Notes: generated from the letters alone by a model not told the origin. DNA of 64,000 nucleotides from Chloroflexota bacterium (GCA_022824865.1 JAJDZD010000005.1:1-64000), one strand, 5' to 3'; positions 42,667-52,618 are shown, counted from the first letter of the stretch. Numbers and translations: made by a program.

Positions 42667-43538
42667 TGGGAGCCCTGGCCCGCTACCTGTTCCCGCTGGC
42701 CAAGCCACGCATCGTTCTGCTGCTCGTCTTCGTTGCGGCCGCCGGTGCCTGGAAGGCCGCGGGCGGACAGCCTGAGCCCGCGACGATGCTTGCCGTGATC
42801 GTGGCCGTCGCCATATCGGCCGCCGGGTCCAACTTGATCAACCAGGGACTCGAAGCGGACATCGACGCGCTCATGCGCCGAACGCGTGGGCGCGCCGTGG
42901 CCGCCCGTCGAGTCAGCGCGGTCGCTGTCATTGCTGCCGGACTTGTGCTTGTCGCAACGGCGGTCGTGGCCCTTGCGGTGTGGACTAACCCGGTGGCCGC
43001 GCTCCTCACGCTGGCCGCCGCCGTGGTCTACGTGCTCGTTTACACCGTGGTGCTGAAGCGCCGGTCCTGGAACAACATCGTGATCGGCGGCGCGGCCGGG
43101 GCCTTTCCACCGCTGATTGGCGCGGCGGCCGTTTCAGGACACATTGATGCCATCGGGCTGTACATGTTCGCCTTCATTTTCTTCTGGACACCGCCGCACT
43201 TCTGGACGCTCTCGCTGTTCCTGCGAACGGACTACGCCGCGGCCAAAGTCCCAATGCTTGGAGCGGTCGCGAGCGCCCGCGACACGGGACTCCAGATCAA
43301 GCTGTACATCCTCTTGCTCGCCGCGCTGGCATGGCTTCCGCTGGCGGCGGGCTACGGCGGGATCGCTTTCGGGTTGGCCGGCACGCTGCTGAGTGCCTAC
43401 TGGCTACGCGCCTCGTGGCCGCTGCGAAACGGCGCAAGCCCTGACCAGACGCTGGCCGCCTACAAATTCTCCCTGCTCTACCTTGCCCTGGTGTTCCTGG
43501 TCCTGGCAATCGAGCCGATGCTTCCGTGGTATGCGTAG
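42666..43538 (+). CDS. ctaB: Protoheme IX farnesyltransferase (heme O synthase)
   Basis: The ATG at 42666 overlaps the ctaA stop; product 290 residues with about nine membrane segments. The UbiA-family aspartate motif NLINQGLEADIDALMRRT and the second loop LKRRSWNNIVIGGAAGAFPP are diagnostic for CtaB/COX10; FFWTPPHFWTLSLFLR is also conserved. It adds the farnesyl chain to heme b, feeding CtaA. Oxidase subunit genes are not in the window. Confidence 0.92.
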   Translation: MGALARYLFPLAKPRIVLLLVFVAAAGAWKAAGGQPEPATMLAVIVAVAISAAGSNLINQGLEADIDALMRRTRGRAVAARRVSAVAVIAAGLVLVATAVVALAVWTNPVAALLTLAAAVVYVLVYTVVLKRRSWNNIVIGGAAGAFPPLIGAAAVSGHIDAIGLYMFAFIFFWTPPHFWTLSLFLRTDYAAAKVPMLGAVASARDTGLQIKLYILLLAALAWLPLAAGYGGIAFGLAGTLLSAYWLRASWPLRNGASPDQTLAAYKFSLLYLALVFLVLAIEPMLPWYA

Positions 43539-43574
43539 CGTCTGGGGCAGCCGGGGACTCGCAGGAGTGGGCGC

Positions 43575-44708
43575 TCACGAATGTTCGAATCTCACGCGCC
43601 CGATAATTGCGACGACCGGAACAGCAGTTAGTACAACGGCCGCGGCCACCAAGAAGGGCGACCCTGCTGAGTCGGCGTACAGTCCGGCCAGCCGCCCGCT
43701 CCCGGCCGACCCCAAGGCAACGCCCAGCGAATACACCGCATAAAAGATGCCGAACGCCATGCCTCGGCGCCCGGGGCCTGAGGCTTCGGTGACCAACGCG
43801 GTCGCCGCGGGGAAGACCAGCCCGTAGCCGAGGCCGAACACCGCCATGCCCGCCGCGACCAGGCCATAGCCCTCGGAGACGCCGAGCAAAGCCAGGCCTC
43901 CAGCGACACCGATCAGACCAACGAGCAGCGGGATAAAGCGACCGAAGCGATCGCTCGCACCACCAATTGGACTGGCCATGACGAGTATGGCCACCAAAGC
44001 AAAGATGGCGAAGCTGTAGCCGGACCGAGCGGCGGACTCCCCCTGGCCTTCCAGCACCAGCGGCAGGTGCGCGACGAGCACTCCAACGCCCACCGTCACG
44101 GCAAAGAGGGTGGCGTTGGCCGCGAGTATTAGTCGCCCCACGCGCGCCGCGGCCACGTTCACGCCCCGCTGCCGAACCCGCCGAGAAACCTTGTCCGGCA
44201 GTTGACGTGTCACGGCCACAAAGGCGACCAGCGTGAGTGACAGCACGGCCGCGTCGAGGAAGAACACCGAACTGGCGCCCCAGGCATCCCGGAGAATGCC
44301 AGCAACTGGCGGGCCGATCATGGCCGGTATGGCAATCATGGCGCCGGCGAGGCCCATGGCACGGCCTCGCTGATCCGAGGCCACCCAATCGCCGATGATG
44401 GAGAACGCACCGGGCGTCAGCGCGGCCGCGCCGAGGCCGTGGATTCCGCGCGCGATCAGGAGTTGCTCCGGCGATCGCACGAAGGCGTAGCTGAGGACCG
44501 CGAGGGCCGTGATCGCCAGACCGAGGACGATAGGGCCACGACGGCCCCATCGGTCCAGGACAAACCCGGCGCCCAGGTTGCCGAACAGGTTCGTGATGGA
44601 GTAGGCCGCCACGACGATGCCGACGAGCGCCGCCGACGCCCCGAGGTTGCGGGCATGGGGCGCCATGGTTGGGAACTGCACGAAGAGATCAAAGAAGGCC
44701 GCGAACAC
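43575..44708 (-). CDS. MFS transporter
   Basis: A 377-residue frame starting at a GTG covers most of a 12-segment MFS protein; the first helix (VVFAAFFDLFVQFPTMAPHA) is at the very start, so the real start may be some codons upstream. The A-loop LDRWGRRGPIVLGL and the second-half GGASDRFGRFIPLLVGL are the family's cytoplasmic motifs. It resembles drug or sugar exporters. It is divergent from the HIT gene. Confidence 0.8.
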   Translation of the reverse strand: MFAAFFDLFVQFPTMAPHARNLGASAALVGIVVAAYSITNLFGNLGAGFVLDRWGRRGPIVLGLAITALAVLSYAFVRSPEQLLIARGIHGLGAAALTPGAFSIIGDWVASDQRGRAMGLAGAMIAIPAMIGPPVAGILRDAWGASSVFFLDAAVLSLTLVAFVAVTRQLPDKVSRRVRQRGVNVAAARVGRLILAANATLFAVTVGVGVLVAHLPLVLEGQGESAARSGYSFAIFALVAILVMASPIGGASDRFGRFIPLLVGLIGVAGGLALLGVSEGYGLVAAGMAVFGLGYGLVFPAATALVTEASGPGRRGMAFGIFYAVYSLGVALGSAGSGRLAGLYADSAGSPFLVAAAVVLTAVPVVAIIGRVRFEHS

Positions 44709-44887
44709 GACCAGCCGCGCGGCCCAGATTGAGTGACGCGTTACGCCGTTCGAGGTAGTCGCTCCCGTGGACGCGGAAAGTCCAGATGCTATGACAATAG
44801 ACCGTCGGCCAGCACCTCCAGGACGCCATCGTGTTGGCGCATGTCGCCGCTCAGCCCGCGCTCAGTACCCTGAACCCAGCCCCTCCA

Positions 44888-45361
44888 ATGAGGTTTGGTC
44901 TATTGGCTGACTGGGCCCCTTCGCACGAGCCGCCCGGCTACCAGTGCCCGTTTTGCGCCATCGCGGGCGGGGCGGAGCCGGCGTTCACCGCGTGGCGCGA
45001 GGAGCAGGTGTTCGTGCACATCGCGAAGCACTGGGATCCGGGCGGGCCGGGGCGGGCGCTGGTGAATCCGACGATTCACTACGAGAACATCTACACGCTG
45101 CCGGACGATGTAGCTGGCGAGATTGCTCGAATGGTGCGACTAGTCGCCACGGCCATGCGGCGTGGATATCCCTGCGACGGCATTACCGTCCGCCAGAACA
45201 ACGAACCCGCCGGCGGCCAGGACGTGTGGCATCTGCACACGCACGTCGTCCCGCGTCATGGTCAAGAGCCGCCCCCAGTTTACGGGCTGGAGCGGGCGGA
45301 CGACGCCGAGCGCGCGCGCTACGCGGTTCGGCTGCGACAGAGCCTGCAGGCCGTCGTTTAG
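44888..45361 (+). CDS. HIT-family hydrolase
   Basis: The ATG at 44888 (MRFGLLADWAPS) gives 157 residues; a TTG at 44831 would add 19. The zinc-like cysteine pair PFCAIAGG and the histidine triad WHLHTHVVPRH (H-x-H-x-H-x-x) are present. HIT proteins hydrolyse nucleotide-ribose or adenylated conjugates. No partner is suggested by neighbours. Confidence 0.88.
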   Translation: MRFGLLADWAPSHEPPGYQCPFCAIAGGAEPAFTAWREEQVFVHIAKHWDPGGPGRALVNPTIHYENIYTLPDDVAGEIARMVRLVATAMRRGYPCDGITVRQNNEPAGGQDVWHLHTHVVPRHGQEPPPVYGLERADDAERARYAVRLRQSLQAVV

Positions 45362-45374
45362 ACGCTCGACTGGG

Positions 45375-45397
45375 CGTAGGTGCGGAGCCCGCCTACG
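45375..45397. terminator. Candidate bidirectional terminator
   Basis: CGTAG-GT-GCGG...CCGC-CTACG forms a GC-rich stem with a two-base bulge between the convergent HIT and aapP genes. No long T-run is present, so strength is uncertain. Confidence 0.4.
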
Positions 45398-45416
45398 TTC
45401 AGAGCCGCTCTGCCCG

Positions 45417-46229
45417 CTAGAGGATCTGATCCAGGAACAACTTAGTCCGATCTTCCTGGGGGTTGTTGAAGATCTGGTCGGGCGGGCCGAGTTCAACCAG
45501 GGCGCCCTCGTCGAAGAAGGCCATGCGGTCGGCGACTTCGCGGGCGAAGCCCATCTCGTGGGTGACGCAGAGCATGGTCATGCCGGTGGCGGCCAGCTCG
45601 CGCATGGCGTCCAACACTTCCTTGATCATCTCGGGGTCAAGGGCCGAGGTGGGCTCGTCGAAGAGCATGATCTGCGGCTGCATGGCCAGCGCACGGGCGA
45701 TGGCGACCCGCTGCTGCTGGCCGCCGGAGAGTTCGGCGGGGTACTTCTGCGCCTGTTCCGGAATGCCAACGCGTTCCAGGAGTTGCATTGCCAAAGCCTC
45801 GGCTTCGCTCCGGGGCATGTGCCGCACCCGCTGGGGCGCCAGGGTGATGTTGCCGAGCACGGTTATGTGCGGAAAGAGGTTGAACTGCTGGAAAACCATG
45901 CCGACTTCGCGACGGATTGCGTCCAGATTGCGGACGTCGTTGGTCATCTCGATTCCGTCGATGACGATGCGGCCCTGCTGGTGCTCTTCCAGGCGGTTGA
46001 TCATGCGGATGAAGGTGGACTTGCCCGAGCCCGAAGGGCCGAAGATGACGACCACCTCGCCGCGCTTGACGCGCATGCTGACGTCACGCACGGCGCAAAA
46101 GTCGCCGAACCACTTGTGGACGTTCTCGCAAACCACGATGTCATCGCGCTCTTCGAGCGGGCGGGCCAGGATTTCCGCCTTGTCCGCGGGGATATCGACG
46201 GCTGCTTGAACTCCGTTGGTTTCCGCCAT
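45417..46229 (-). CDS. aapP: General L-amino-acid ABC transporter ATP-binding protein
   Basis: The 270-residue protein has Walker [22 protein letters not shown]-loop [15 protein letters not shown], signature [14 protein letters not shown], Walker [15 protein letters not shown] and H-loop [14 protein letters not shown]. These match polar amino-acid ATPases of the GlnQ/AapP group. A ~30-residue N-terminal extension precedes the domain. It is the last gene of the aapJQMP-type operon, 24 bases after aapM, with a GGAGGAG site. Confidence 0.92.
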   Translation of the reverse strand: MAETNGVQAAVDIPADKAEILARPLEERDDIVVCENVHKWFGDFCAVRDVSMRVKRGEVVVIFGPSGSGKSTFIRMINRLEEHQQGRIVIDGIEMTNDVRNLDAIRREVGMVFQQFNLFPHITVLGNITLAPQRVRHMPRSEAEALAMQLLERVGIPEQAQKYPAELSGGQQQRVAIARALAMQPQIMLFDEPTSALDPEMIKEVLDAMRELAATGMTMLCVTHEMGFAREVADRMAFFDEGALVELGPPDQIFNNPQEDRTKLFLDQIL

Positions 46230-46253
46230 GTCTGAACTCCTCCGCGGTCCGGG

Positions 46254-47531
46254 TTAGCGCCGACCGACGCCCAGGACGCCCTCGATGCGCCGGCTGATGA
46301 ATGACATGCTGAAACAGAAGACCCAGAAGACCAGGGCAATGAAGAGGTAGACCTCGCGGCCGTTGTCGATGAACTCCTGGTTGCCCTGAACGCTGACGCG
46401 GCCCATCTCCACCAGGTCCAGCATGCCGATGAAGTAGACGAGGCTGGTGTCCTTAAACAAGCTGATGAACTGGCCGACAATAGCGGGGATGATGTTGCGC
46501 AGCCCTTGCGGCAGGGTGATCAGGAGCGTGGTCTGCCAGCCGCGCAAGCCGAGCGCCTGGGCCGCCTCGGTCTGGCCCGCCTGCACGGCCGCCATGCCGC
46601 CGCGAACGTTTTCGGCCATGTAAGCCGACGAAAAGATCGTGATGGTGATGCCCGCCAAGTAGACACGGTCGATATTCAGATCCTCGGGGAACGTGAGCGG
46701 GAGGATGTGGCGAGACATGAAGAGCAGCGTGATCAGGGGGACGCCGCGAATGACCTCGATGAAGATCACGCAGGCGACTTTGAGAATCGGCAGATTGCTC
46801 CGCCGCCCCAGGGCCAACCCGACGCCGATGGGCAACGAGCAGACAATGCCGAAGAAGGCCAGCAGAAGGTTGATCATCAGGCCGCCGAGGTCCTGCGGAT
46901 TGACCGGATCGAGCCCCGGGACGCCGGCGATACCCAGGATCAGGATCATGGTGAGAACCAGGGCAACCAGCGCCGCGATGACCATGCGCCGGGGCGTGGA
47001 AAAGATGGCGACGCGCTCAAGGGCGGGAGCGAGCGCGCTGCCTGCCATCGCCTCAAAGCGCCCCGGGCTTGTTTCCGCGGGACGCGGGGTCAGGACATAG
47101 CCGAGTCCGATGAATGGGAGATTGAGCAGCAGCAGGGCCCGATGGTCTGGCGCCATCTCATGCGGAAATACGCCGACGAACAGCATGATCACGCCGAACG
47201 CGAAGGCGAAGCGGCGCGCGGCGTTGGGCCAGGCCCGCCAGGACATGCCCAGCAGCACGCTGATCAGCAGCAGACAGATGCATAGCCGCCAATAGCCCTC
47301 GTAGGGATAGAGCCCCACGATGTACAGCGGCACGCGGCTGATGATGACGGTCCAGTCGGCCTCCACGAAGACCCAAGCGCCCAGGTTGACCACGACCCAG
47401 GACAAGACGACCGCCAAGACGATCGTGACGGCGCTGCTGCCCCAGGAACTGAAGAGGTTCTGCCGCAGCCAGCCCTGGAGTCCGACCGTGGTGGCTGGGG
47501 GAAGCGGGGCGGGGGCGGCGCGTGCGGTCAT
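46254..47531 (-). CDS. aapM: General L-amino-acid ABC transporter permease AapM
   Basis: The 425-residue length and extended N-terminal half with extra membrane segments are typical of AapM/BztC rather than short GlnP permeases. The permease core starts at about residue 210 (LGGLMINLLLAFFGIVCSLP). The ATPase-docking loop reads QTEAAQALGLRGWQTTLLI. It pairs with AapQ; the start lies ten bases after the aapQ stop. Confidence 0.9.
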   Translation of the reverse strand: MTARAAPAPLPPATTVGLQGWLRQNLFSSWGSSAVTIVLAVVLSWVVVNLGAWVFVEADWTVIISRVPLYIVGLYPYEGYWRLCICLLLISVLLGMSWRAWPNAARRFAFAFGVIMLFVGVFPHEMAPDHRALLLLNLPFIGLGYVLTPRPAETSPGRFEAMAGSALAPALERVAIFSTPRRMVIAALVALVLTMILILGIAGVPGLDPVNPQDLGGLMINLLLAFFGIVCSLPIGVGLALGRRSNLPILKVACVIFIEVIRGVPLITLLFMSRHILPLTFPEDLNIDRVYLAGITITIFSSAYMAENVRGGMAAVQAGQTEAAQALGLRGWQTTLLITLPQGLRNIIPAIVGQFISLFKDTSLVYFIGMLDLVEMGRVSVQGNQEFIDNGREVYLFIALVFWVFCFSMSFISRRIEGVLGVGRR

Positions 47532-47541
47532 GGCCAGGCCC

Positions 47542-48726
47542 TCACGCAGCCTTGAACCGGATCATGCGGTTGTAGAGGTTGCCGATCAGGGAATAGAGCA
47601 GGCTCATCGACAAGTAGCTGACCATGACGATCATGAATAGTGAGATGGCCGGCGCGATCTGCGTCATCGTGTTGGCCACGCTGACCAGGTCTGGATAGCC
47701 GATGGCGGCGGCCAAACTGGAGTTCTTGGTCAGATTGAGGAACTGGCTGATCAGCGGCGGAATGATGACGCGCAGCGCCTGGGGAAAGGTCACATGCCGC
47801 AGCGTGAGCATGCCCGATAGGCCAACCGACCGCGCCGCCTCGGTCTGCCCCTTGCCAACGGACTGAATGCCGGCTCTGACGATCTCGGCAATGAAGGCCG
47901 ACGTGTAGACCACCAGTCCAACCAGCAGCGCCAGGAAACTGCCGCTCAGTTGCGCGCCGCCTTGCAGACGTCCGAATCGCCCCTCGACTTGCGGGATGTC
48001 GATCGCCAGGGGCCTCAGTATCAGAAGTGCAACGAGGCTGAGTCCGATGGCGATGACAGCCGCCGCGAGCAGCGGATAGCTCTGCTGACCCGTCTCGGTT
48101 TCACGCCGGTTCAGGCCACGGAATGCGTACACCGCCAATACGACGCCGATCGCGGTGATGAGCGCCCACGGCCAGAAACCATTCTGCGCCTCAAACCAGG
48201 GCATGTAGAAGCCGCTGTTGTTGATGAAGATGCTCTCGGCGATCACGTAGCCCTCGGCCACTTTCGGGAGGGTGAGCACGATGGTCAGCCAGAAGAGCAA
48301 CTGGACGATAAGCGGGATGTTGCGGAAGACCTCGATGTAGACGAGCGCTATTCGGCTTAGCAGCCAGTTGGGCGACAAGCGAGCCACTCCGACGAGGATG
48401 CCGATGGCCGTGGCCAGGATGACCCCCAGAACCGACGCCCTGATCGTGTTGAGGCCGGCCACCAGGAGGCCATATAGATACGAGTCGGACGGGTCATACG
48501 GAATCACCGCTTCGCCGATGGGGATCTGGGCGGCGCGGTCGAGGAAGGTGAAGCCGAACGGAATGTCGCGCGCCTCGATCTCGCGAGCGACGTTGAGCAG
48601 AAACAGGGCGATCGTGGAGAGCACTACGACCGCGGAAACAATCTGCACAATCCAGCGCAGGGCGACGACGTTGCGCCAAATGGGGACGCCCTGAACGTAG
48701 AGCAATCGCGTCACAGCGCTGTGCAA
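47542..48726 (-). CDS. aapQ: General L-amino-acid ABC transporter permease AapQ
   Basis: The 394-residue protein starts at a TTG (a GTG four codons later is an alternative). Its large periplasmic insertion (VIAESIFINNSGFYMPWFEA) and C-terminal permease core (QTEAARSVGLSGMLTLRHVT; FLNLTKNSSLAAAIGYPDLV) match AapQ/BztB. It forms the channel heterodimer with AapM. A strong hairpin separates it from aapJ. Confidence 0.9.
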   Translation of the reverse strand: MHSAVTRLLYVQGVPIWRNVVALRWIVQIVSAVVVLSTIALFLLNVAREIEARDIPFGFTFLDRAAQIPIGEAVIPYDPSDSYLYGLLVAGLNTIRASVLGVILATAIGILVGVARLSPNWLLSRIALVYIEVFRNIPLIVQLLFWLTIVLTLPKVAEGYVIAESIFINNSGFYMPWFEAQNGFWPWALITAIGVVLAVYAFRGLNRRETETGQQSYPLLAAAVIAIGLSLVALLILRPLAIDIPQVEGRFGRLQGGAQLSGSFLALLVGLVVYTSAFIAEIVRAGIQSVGKGQTEAARSVGLSGMLTLRHVTFPQALRVIIPPLISQFLNLTKNSSLAAAIGYPDLVSVANTMTQIAPAISLFMIVMVSYLSMSLLYSLIGNLYNRMIRFKAA

Positions 48727-48777
48727 TCACCCCCGTCGGTGTACGCCCGCGCCAGCCTACTAGAAATGCCCATTAAC

Positions 48778-48811
48778 GTTTCGGGGGGACGCTTGCGCGT
48801 CCCCCCGAAAC
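48778..48811 (-). terminator. Perfect 15-bp stem-loop between aapJ and aapQ
   Basis: GTTTCGGGGGGACGC, loop of four bases, GCGTCCCCCCGAAAC is a perfect inverted repeat in the aapJ-aapQ gap. On the coding (minus) strand no T-run follows, so it more likely protects the aapJ mRNA end or slows the polymerase than acts as a full terminator. This would keep binding protein in excess over permeases. Confidence 0.75.
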
Positions 48812-48841
48812 CGCGGCGAGCGAACTCGCCGGTTGCCGCGA

Positions 48842-49930
48842 TTAGCGCAGCGGCGGTGCGTAGATCTGACCACCCTTCGGGCAGTCCGTGCACGGGGCGT
48901 TGGCCCAGAGCGCGTTGCGGCCGCCCTCGCGCGGGAGGTCAATGCCGCCCGGGCCGAGGTTGCGGTCGTAGATCTCGCCGTAGTTGCCCACGGCCCTGAG
49001 TACGTCCTGCATGAAGGTCTCGCTCAACCCGAGGTCCTCCTGACCGAAGCTGCCCTCGGTGCCGAGCAGACGCTTGGCCTTGACGTTGTCGCCACCAGCC
49101 ACCTGCGCATAGTTGGCGCTGGTGATGCCGTACGCCTCGGCGTAGATCAGACCGGCAACAACGGTCTTGACGATGTCGAACCACTGCTCGTCACCGTGCG
49201 GAACGACCGGGCCCAGCGGCTCCTCGGAGATGGTCTCCGGCAGGATCACGTGGTCACCCGGATTCGACAGGCCGCTGCGGAGCGCGGCCAACTGCGAGCG
49301 GTCATTGGTAAAGACATCGCACTGGCCTTCCTGGTACGCCCCAAGCACCACGTCCGTGTCTTCGAACACCTGGGGGTTGTACTCCAGGTTGTTCTGGCGG
49401 AAGAAGTCGGCCATGTTCAACTCGGTCGTCGTACCGGCGGTCACGCAGACCGAGGCGCCGCCGAGGTCGTAGGCCGAGTCAACGCCCAAGGACTTGGGAA
49501 CCATGAAGCCCTGACCGTCGTAGAAGGTGGTGTGGACGTAGTTGCCCCACTGCGCGTCGCGGGAAGTCGTCCACGTGACGGTGCGAACCAGAAGATCGAC
49601 TTCACCGGACTGGATGGTCGGACCACGCTCGGCCGCGGTAATGAACTCGACCTCGATGGCCTCGGGGTCGCCCAGCACAGCCGTGGCGACGGCGCGGCAC
49701 AGGTCGATGTCAAAGCCGACGTTGCGCCCGGACGCGTCCAGCGAACCGTAGCCCGGCACGTCGTTGCGGCTGGCGCAGATGAGGGTGCCGCGTTCCTTGA
49801 CGGCGGCGAGACGGTTGACGACTGTCGTCGCCTCTTGTTCTTCTTCTCCACAGGCCGCGATTGCGGCGATTGCTAGCGCAAGGGCCACAACTACCAGCCC
49901 TGGCTTCAGATACTTTCGGAACCGCCCCAT
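48842..49930 (-). CDS. aapJ: General L-amino-acid-binding lipoprotein AapJ
   Basis: The 362-residue protein has a lipoprotein signal (LAIAAIAAC-GEEE). The mature part is amino-acid binding family 3 (LAAVKERGTLICASRNDVPG; VEFITAAERGPTIQSGEVDL; GEIYDRNLGP near the end), closest to AapJ/BztA. Two cysteines near the C-terminus (NAPCTDCPKGG) are part of that family's tail. A perfect AGGAGG precedes the ATG and a dyad element lies ~35 bases upstream. Confidence 0.9.
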   Translation of the reverse strand: MGRFRKYLKPGLVVVALALAIAAIAACGEEEQEATTVVNRLAAVKERGTLICASRNDVPGYGSLDASGRNVGFDIDLCRAVATAVLGDPEAIEVEFITAAERGPTIQSGEVDLLVRTVTWTTSRDAQWGNYVHTTFYDGQGFMVPKSLGVDSAYDLGGASVCVTAGTTTELNMADFFRQNNLEYNPQVFEDTDVVLGAYQEGQCDVFTNDRSQLAALRSGLSNPGDHVILPETISEEPLGPVVPHGDEQWFDIVKTVVAGLIYAEAYGITSANYAQVAGGDNVKAKRLLGTEGSFGQEDLGLSETFMQDVLRAVGNYGEIYDRNLGPGGIDLPREGGRNALWANAPCTDCPKGGQIYAPPLR

Positions 49931-49963
49931 ACGTTCCTCCTACACAGCCGTGCAACTGCCATC

Positions 49964-49986
49964 GGCACACGGTTCGCGAGTGTGCC
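49964..49986. promoter_or_regulatory. Dyad element in the aapJ leader
   Basis: GGCACAC-N9-GTGTGCC with an inner TCGCGA lies 34-56 bases upstream of the aapJ ATG. It could be an operator for a repressor or a leader hairpin. No protein partner is known. Confidence 0.4.
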
Positions 49987-50066
49987 CGAAGCCGGTGTCT
50001 GGGGCAATTATTTCTGAGCCAATCAGGTGTGGCGCCCTTGGACTTCGCGCCGCCACGCGCAGGCGA

Positions 50067-50080
50067 GAGTCGCGCGACTC
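50067..50080. terminator. Palindrome at the end of the transaldolase-like gene
   Basis: GAGTCGCGCGACTC is a perfect 14-base palindrome overlapping the stop codon of the leftward gene. It could form part of a terminator hairpin, but has no T-run. Confidence 0.3.
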
Positions 50081-50783
50081 AGTCGCTGACTACGCCGGCC
50101 AGCGCGCCCTTAGCGACCATGTTGTCCCAGTGCCCGCGGAACGTGGCGTTCCATTCGGACGTGCCCGCATGCACCATCATCTCCTCGAAGTGGTGCGGGA
50201 ATACCACGACGCCGTCACAGCCGGCGCGCAGGGCTACGTCGGCGGCAATCCAGTTGCGAATAATGCCGCCCAGCACATACGGCTGATTGGCGCGACCGCG
50301 CACGACCTGCACGATGTCGCTGACGATGGCGCCGGCGTCGGCGCCCGAGTCGATCAGCGGGCCGACGAATGGGGCGATGTACGTCGCGCCGACCTGCACC
50401 GCCGCCACGGCCTGGCTGGCCGAAAACAGGGTGGTGACCATGGACTCGCGGCCCTCGGCCTTCATGCGGGCGATGGCGCGGAAGCCCTTGGTGGTGCTGG
50501 GAATCTTCATCACGACGCGCTCGGACAGCGCCTGGAACGGGGCGGAGGCGTTGACGATGTCCTCGGTTGTGTCGCCGTCCACCTCCACCACCACCGGGCC
50601 AGCGTTGTCGAGCTCGAGGTAGCGCTCGATCACGCCCAGCATCGGACCATAGGTGTCGACCAGACCGTCCAAAACGAGCGTGTTGGTCACGATGCCGACG
50701 GGGTTGAACTCGAGATAGTCCTTGATGACCTCCGGATCACCTTGAAACCAGATGCCCGCCTGTCCCGGATAGCCCTGCACCAT
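50079..50783 (-). CDS. Transaldolase-like protein (fructose-6-phosphate aldolase/TalC group)
   Basis: The 234-residue TIM barrel has the Schiff-base lysine Lys93 in RVVMKIPSTTKG, the early PVGIVTNTLVLD strand, and the TTLFSASQAVAAVQVGATYI and APFVGPLIDSGAD segments of the short transaldolase/FSA family. It probably makes or cleaves a sugar phosphate carbon bond. It belongs to a sugar-acid gene cluster with ThuA-like, RraA-like and enolase-superfamily genes. Confidence 0.82.
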   Translation of the reverse strand: MVQGYPGQAGIWFQGDPEVIKDYLEFNPVGIVTNTLVLDGLVDTYGPMLGVIERYLELDNAGPVVVEVDGDTTEDIVNASAPFQALSERVVMKIPSTTKGFRAIARMKAEGRESMVTTLFSASQAVAAVQVGATYIAPFVGPLIDSGADAGAIVSDIVQVVRGRANQPYVLGGIIRNWIAADVALRAGCDGVVVFPHHFEEMMVHAGTSEWNATFRGHWDNMVAKGALAGVVSD

Positions 50784-50900
50784 TGGATTGACCTCCCCGC
50801 GTCAGCCACCCCGCATCCTACGCCTACAGCGCAGGGGCGCGCCTCGGGTCGCTAACCAACGCACGGTCCAGCGGCGGCGCGAAGCCCTGCCTCGGTGAGG

Positions 50901-51683
50901 CTAGCCCTTGGCAGCCACGTCGTCGGGGTGCCCGCTGAAGTCAGGTCCGGTGTACCCCTCGAGTTCCTCGCGCGGCATGTAGTTGCCGTATCCGTGATAC
51001 ACGCCCCGGGGCTGCGCGCACCAGCGCACGGCGTTGGCGATGACGTGCTGGACTTCGGCCTGGTGGTAGATGGGCAGGGTTTCGTGGCCGGGCCGAAAGT
51101 AGAAGATCTTGCCGTTGCCGCGCCGGAAGGTGCAGCCACTGCGAAAGACCTCGCCGCCCTGGAACCAGCTGATGAAGACAAGCTCGTCGGGCGGCGGGAT
51201 GTCGAAGTGCTCCCCGTACATCTCGCACTGCGGGATCTCGAAGTACTCACCCAGCCCGGCTGCGATCGGGTGGGACGGATCGACGACCCAGATGCGCTCA
51301 CGCTCATCGGCCTCCCGCCATTTCAGCCAGCAGCTCGTGCCCATGAGGGACGAGAAGATCTTGGAGAGGTGGCCGGAGTGCAGCACCACCAGGCCCATGC
51401 CCTCCCAGACGCGCTTGCGAAGGCGCTCCACGATGACGTCCTCCACCTCGCCGTGGGCCGTGTGCCCCCACCAGGTCAGCACGTCGGTGGCCGCCAGCAC
51501 CTCGTCGGTCAGCCCGTGCTCCGGCTCATCCAGCGTGGCGGTGCGGACCTCCAGGTCGTCTTGCGTGACTAGTGGCCCGGCGATCGCGCCATGAATGCCG
51601 TCCGGGTAGATCGCCGCAATCTTGGGGTTGCGCTGTTCGTGTCGGAATTCGTTCCAGACCGTGACGCGGATGGAATCCGCCAT
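50901..51683 (-). CDS. ThuA-like (trehalose utilisation) domain protein
   Basis: The ATG at 51683 ([19 protein letters not shown]) gives 260 residues; the longer frame upstream has no support. The ThuA fold signature includes [29 protein letters not shown], and [20 protein letters not shown]. ThuA proteins belong to the class I glutamine-amidotransferase-like superfamily and accompany sugar oxidation genes. It is divergent from the RraA-like gene; the ~130-base gap should hold both promoters. Confidence 0.85.
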   Translation of the reverse strand: MADSIRVTVWNEFRHEQRNPKIAAIYPDGIHGAIAGPLVTQDDLEVRTATLDEPEHGLTDEVLAATDVLTWWGHTAHGEVEDVIVERLRKRVWEGMGLVVLHSGHLSKIFSSLMGTSCWLKWREADERERIWVVDPSHPIAAGLGEYFEIPQCEMYGEHFDIPPPDELVFISWFQGGEVFRSGCTFRRGNGKIFYFRPGHETLPIYHQAEVQHVIANAVRWCAQPRGVYHGYGNYMPREELEGYTGPDFSGHPDDVAAKG

Positions 51684-51813
51684 GAGGCGCGCTCCTGGGG
51701 AGTTCGAGTGGCCGCCGTACGGCTCGCATCCTACGCGCCAGACGCCGAAGGCGTGTGACCCTGCCGTCGTGCGCGACGACCGCCGAACGCGCACAATCGG
51801 GGCTGCACGCGCA

Positions 51814-52602
51814 ATGGAATCCACCCGCATGGCCGATTTCGCGCCCCCGAACGATGTATCCGTTGACCAGGCCGCCCTGGACGCGCTGGCCGAATTGGCG
51901 ACGCCCACCGTCACGGCGGCCCTCGGCAAGCTCGGCTTCGACTTCGCCTACGCAACCGGCATCAACCCGCTGGCGCCGCCGGAGGGCGGCCGCATGGTGG
52001 GACGCGCGCGCACGCTCCGGTTCATCCAAAAGCGCGAGGACTTGGTGAAAGCCCAGTACGCCGACCTCGAGAGCTCGCCCCACCGCAGCGCCCTGGAATC
52101 GATCGAGCCCGGCGAAATCATGGTCATCGACGCGCGCGGCTGCCTGGAAGCCGCCGTCGTGGGCGACATCTTTACCCGGCGCGTCCAGGCGCGCGGGGGA
52201 CTCGGCATCGTGATTGACGGGGTCTGCCGCGACATCACGGCCATTCAAGAAGTCGGCCTCCCGCTATACGCCCGCGGGGTGCACGGGCAGGGCATCGACC
52301 GCCGCCTGATGTCGGTGGGCAGCCAGGAACCGGTGCAGATCGCCGAGGTCGCCGTCATGCCAGGCGACCTCGTGCTGGGCGACGGCGACGGCGTGGTGGT
52401 GATACCGCCGCACGCGGTTGACGAGGTCATCGCGGAAGCCTCGACGCACGAGGAGTTGGAAGTCTGGATCCGCGAAGAGATCAGCGCCGGCCGCGGCAGC
52501 CTGCACACCCACTATCCGCCAAACGCCGAAGTTCTGGCCGAGTTCCAGGAGTGGCTGCGAGCGCAGGGTCGCGACCCGCTCGGACGTGAGTTTCGACTCT
52601 AG
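51814..52602 (+). CDS. RraA/HMG aldolase-like protein
   Basis: The ATG at 51814 is taken; an ATG at 51829 is an alternative. The 262-residue protein has the RraA/MenG pattern: [14 protein letters not shown], the [20 protein letters not shown] segment, and [13 protein letters not shown] with its aspartate-arginine pair. [20 protein letters not shown] is the second hallmark. Family members act as 4-hydroxy-4-methyl-2-oxoglutarate or oxaloacetate aldolases; some inhibit RNase E. Placed next to an enolase-superfamily dehydratase, an aldolase role on sugar-acid products fits better. Confidence 0.85.
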   Translation: MESTRMADFAPPNDVSVDQAALDALAELATPTVTAALGKLGFDFAYATGINPLAPPEGGRMVGRARTLRFIQKREDLVKAQYADLESSPHRSALESIEPGEIMVIDARGCLEAAVVGDIFTRRVQARGGLGIVIDGVCRDITAIQEVGLPLYARGVHGQGIDRRLMSVGSQEPVQIAEVAVMPGDLVLGDGDGVVVIPPHAVDEVIAEASTHEELEVWIREEISAGRGSLHTHYPPNAEVLAEFQEWLRAQGRDPLGREFRL

Positions 52603-52618
52603 GAAGGCGCCCACCGAC

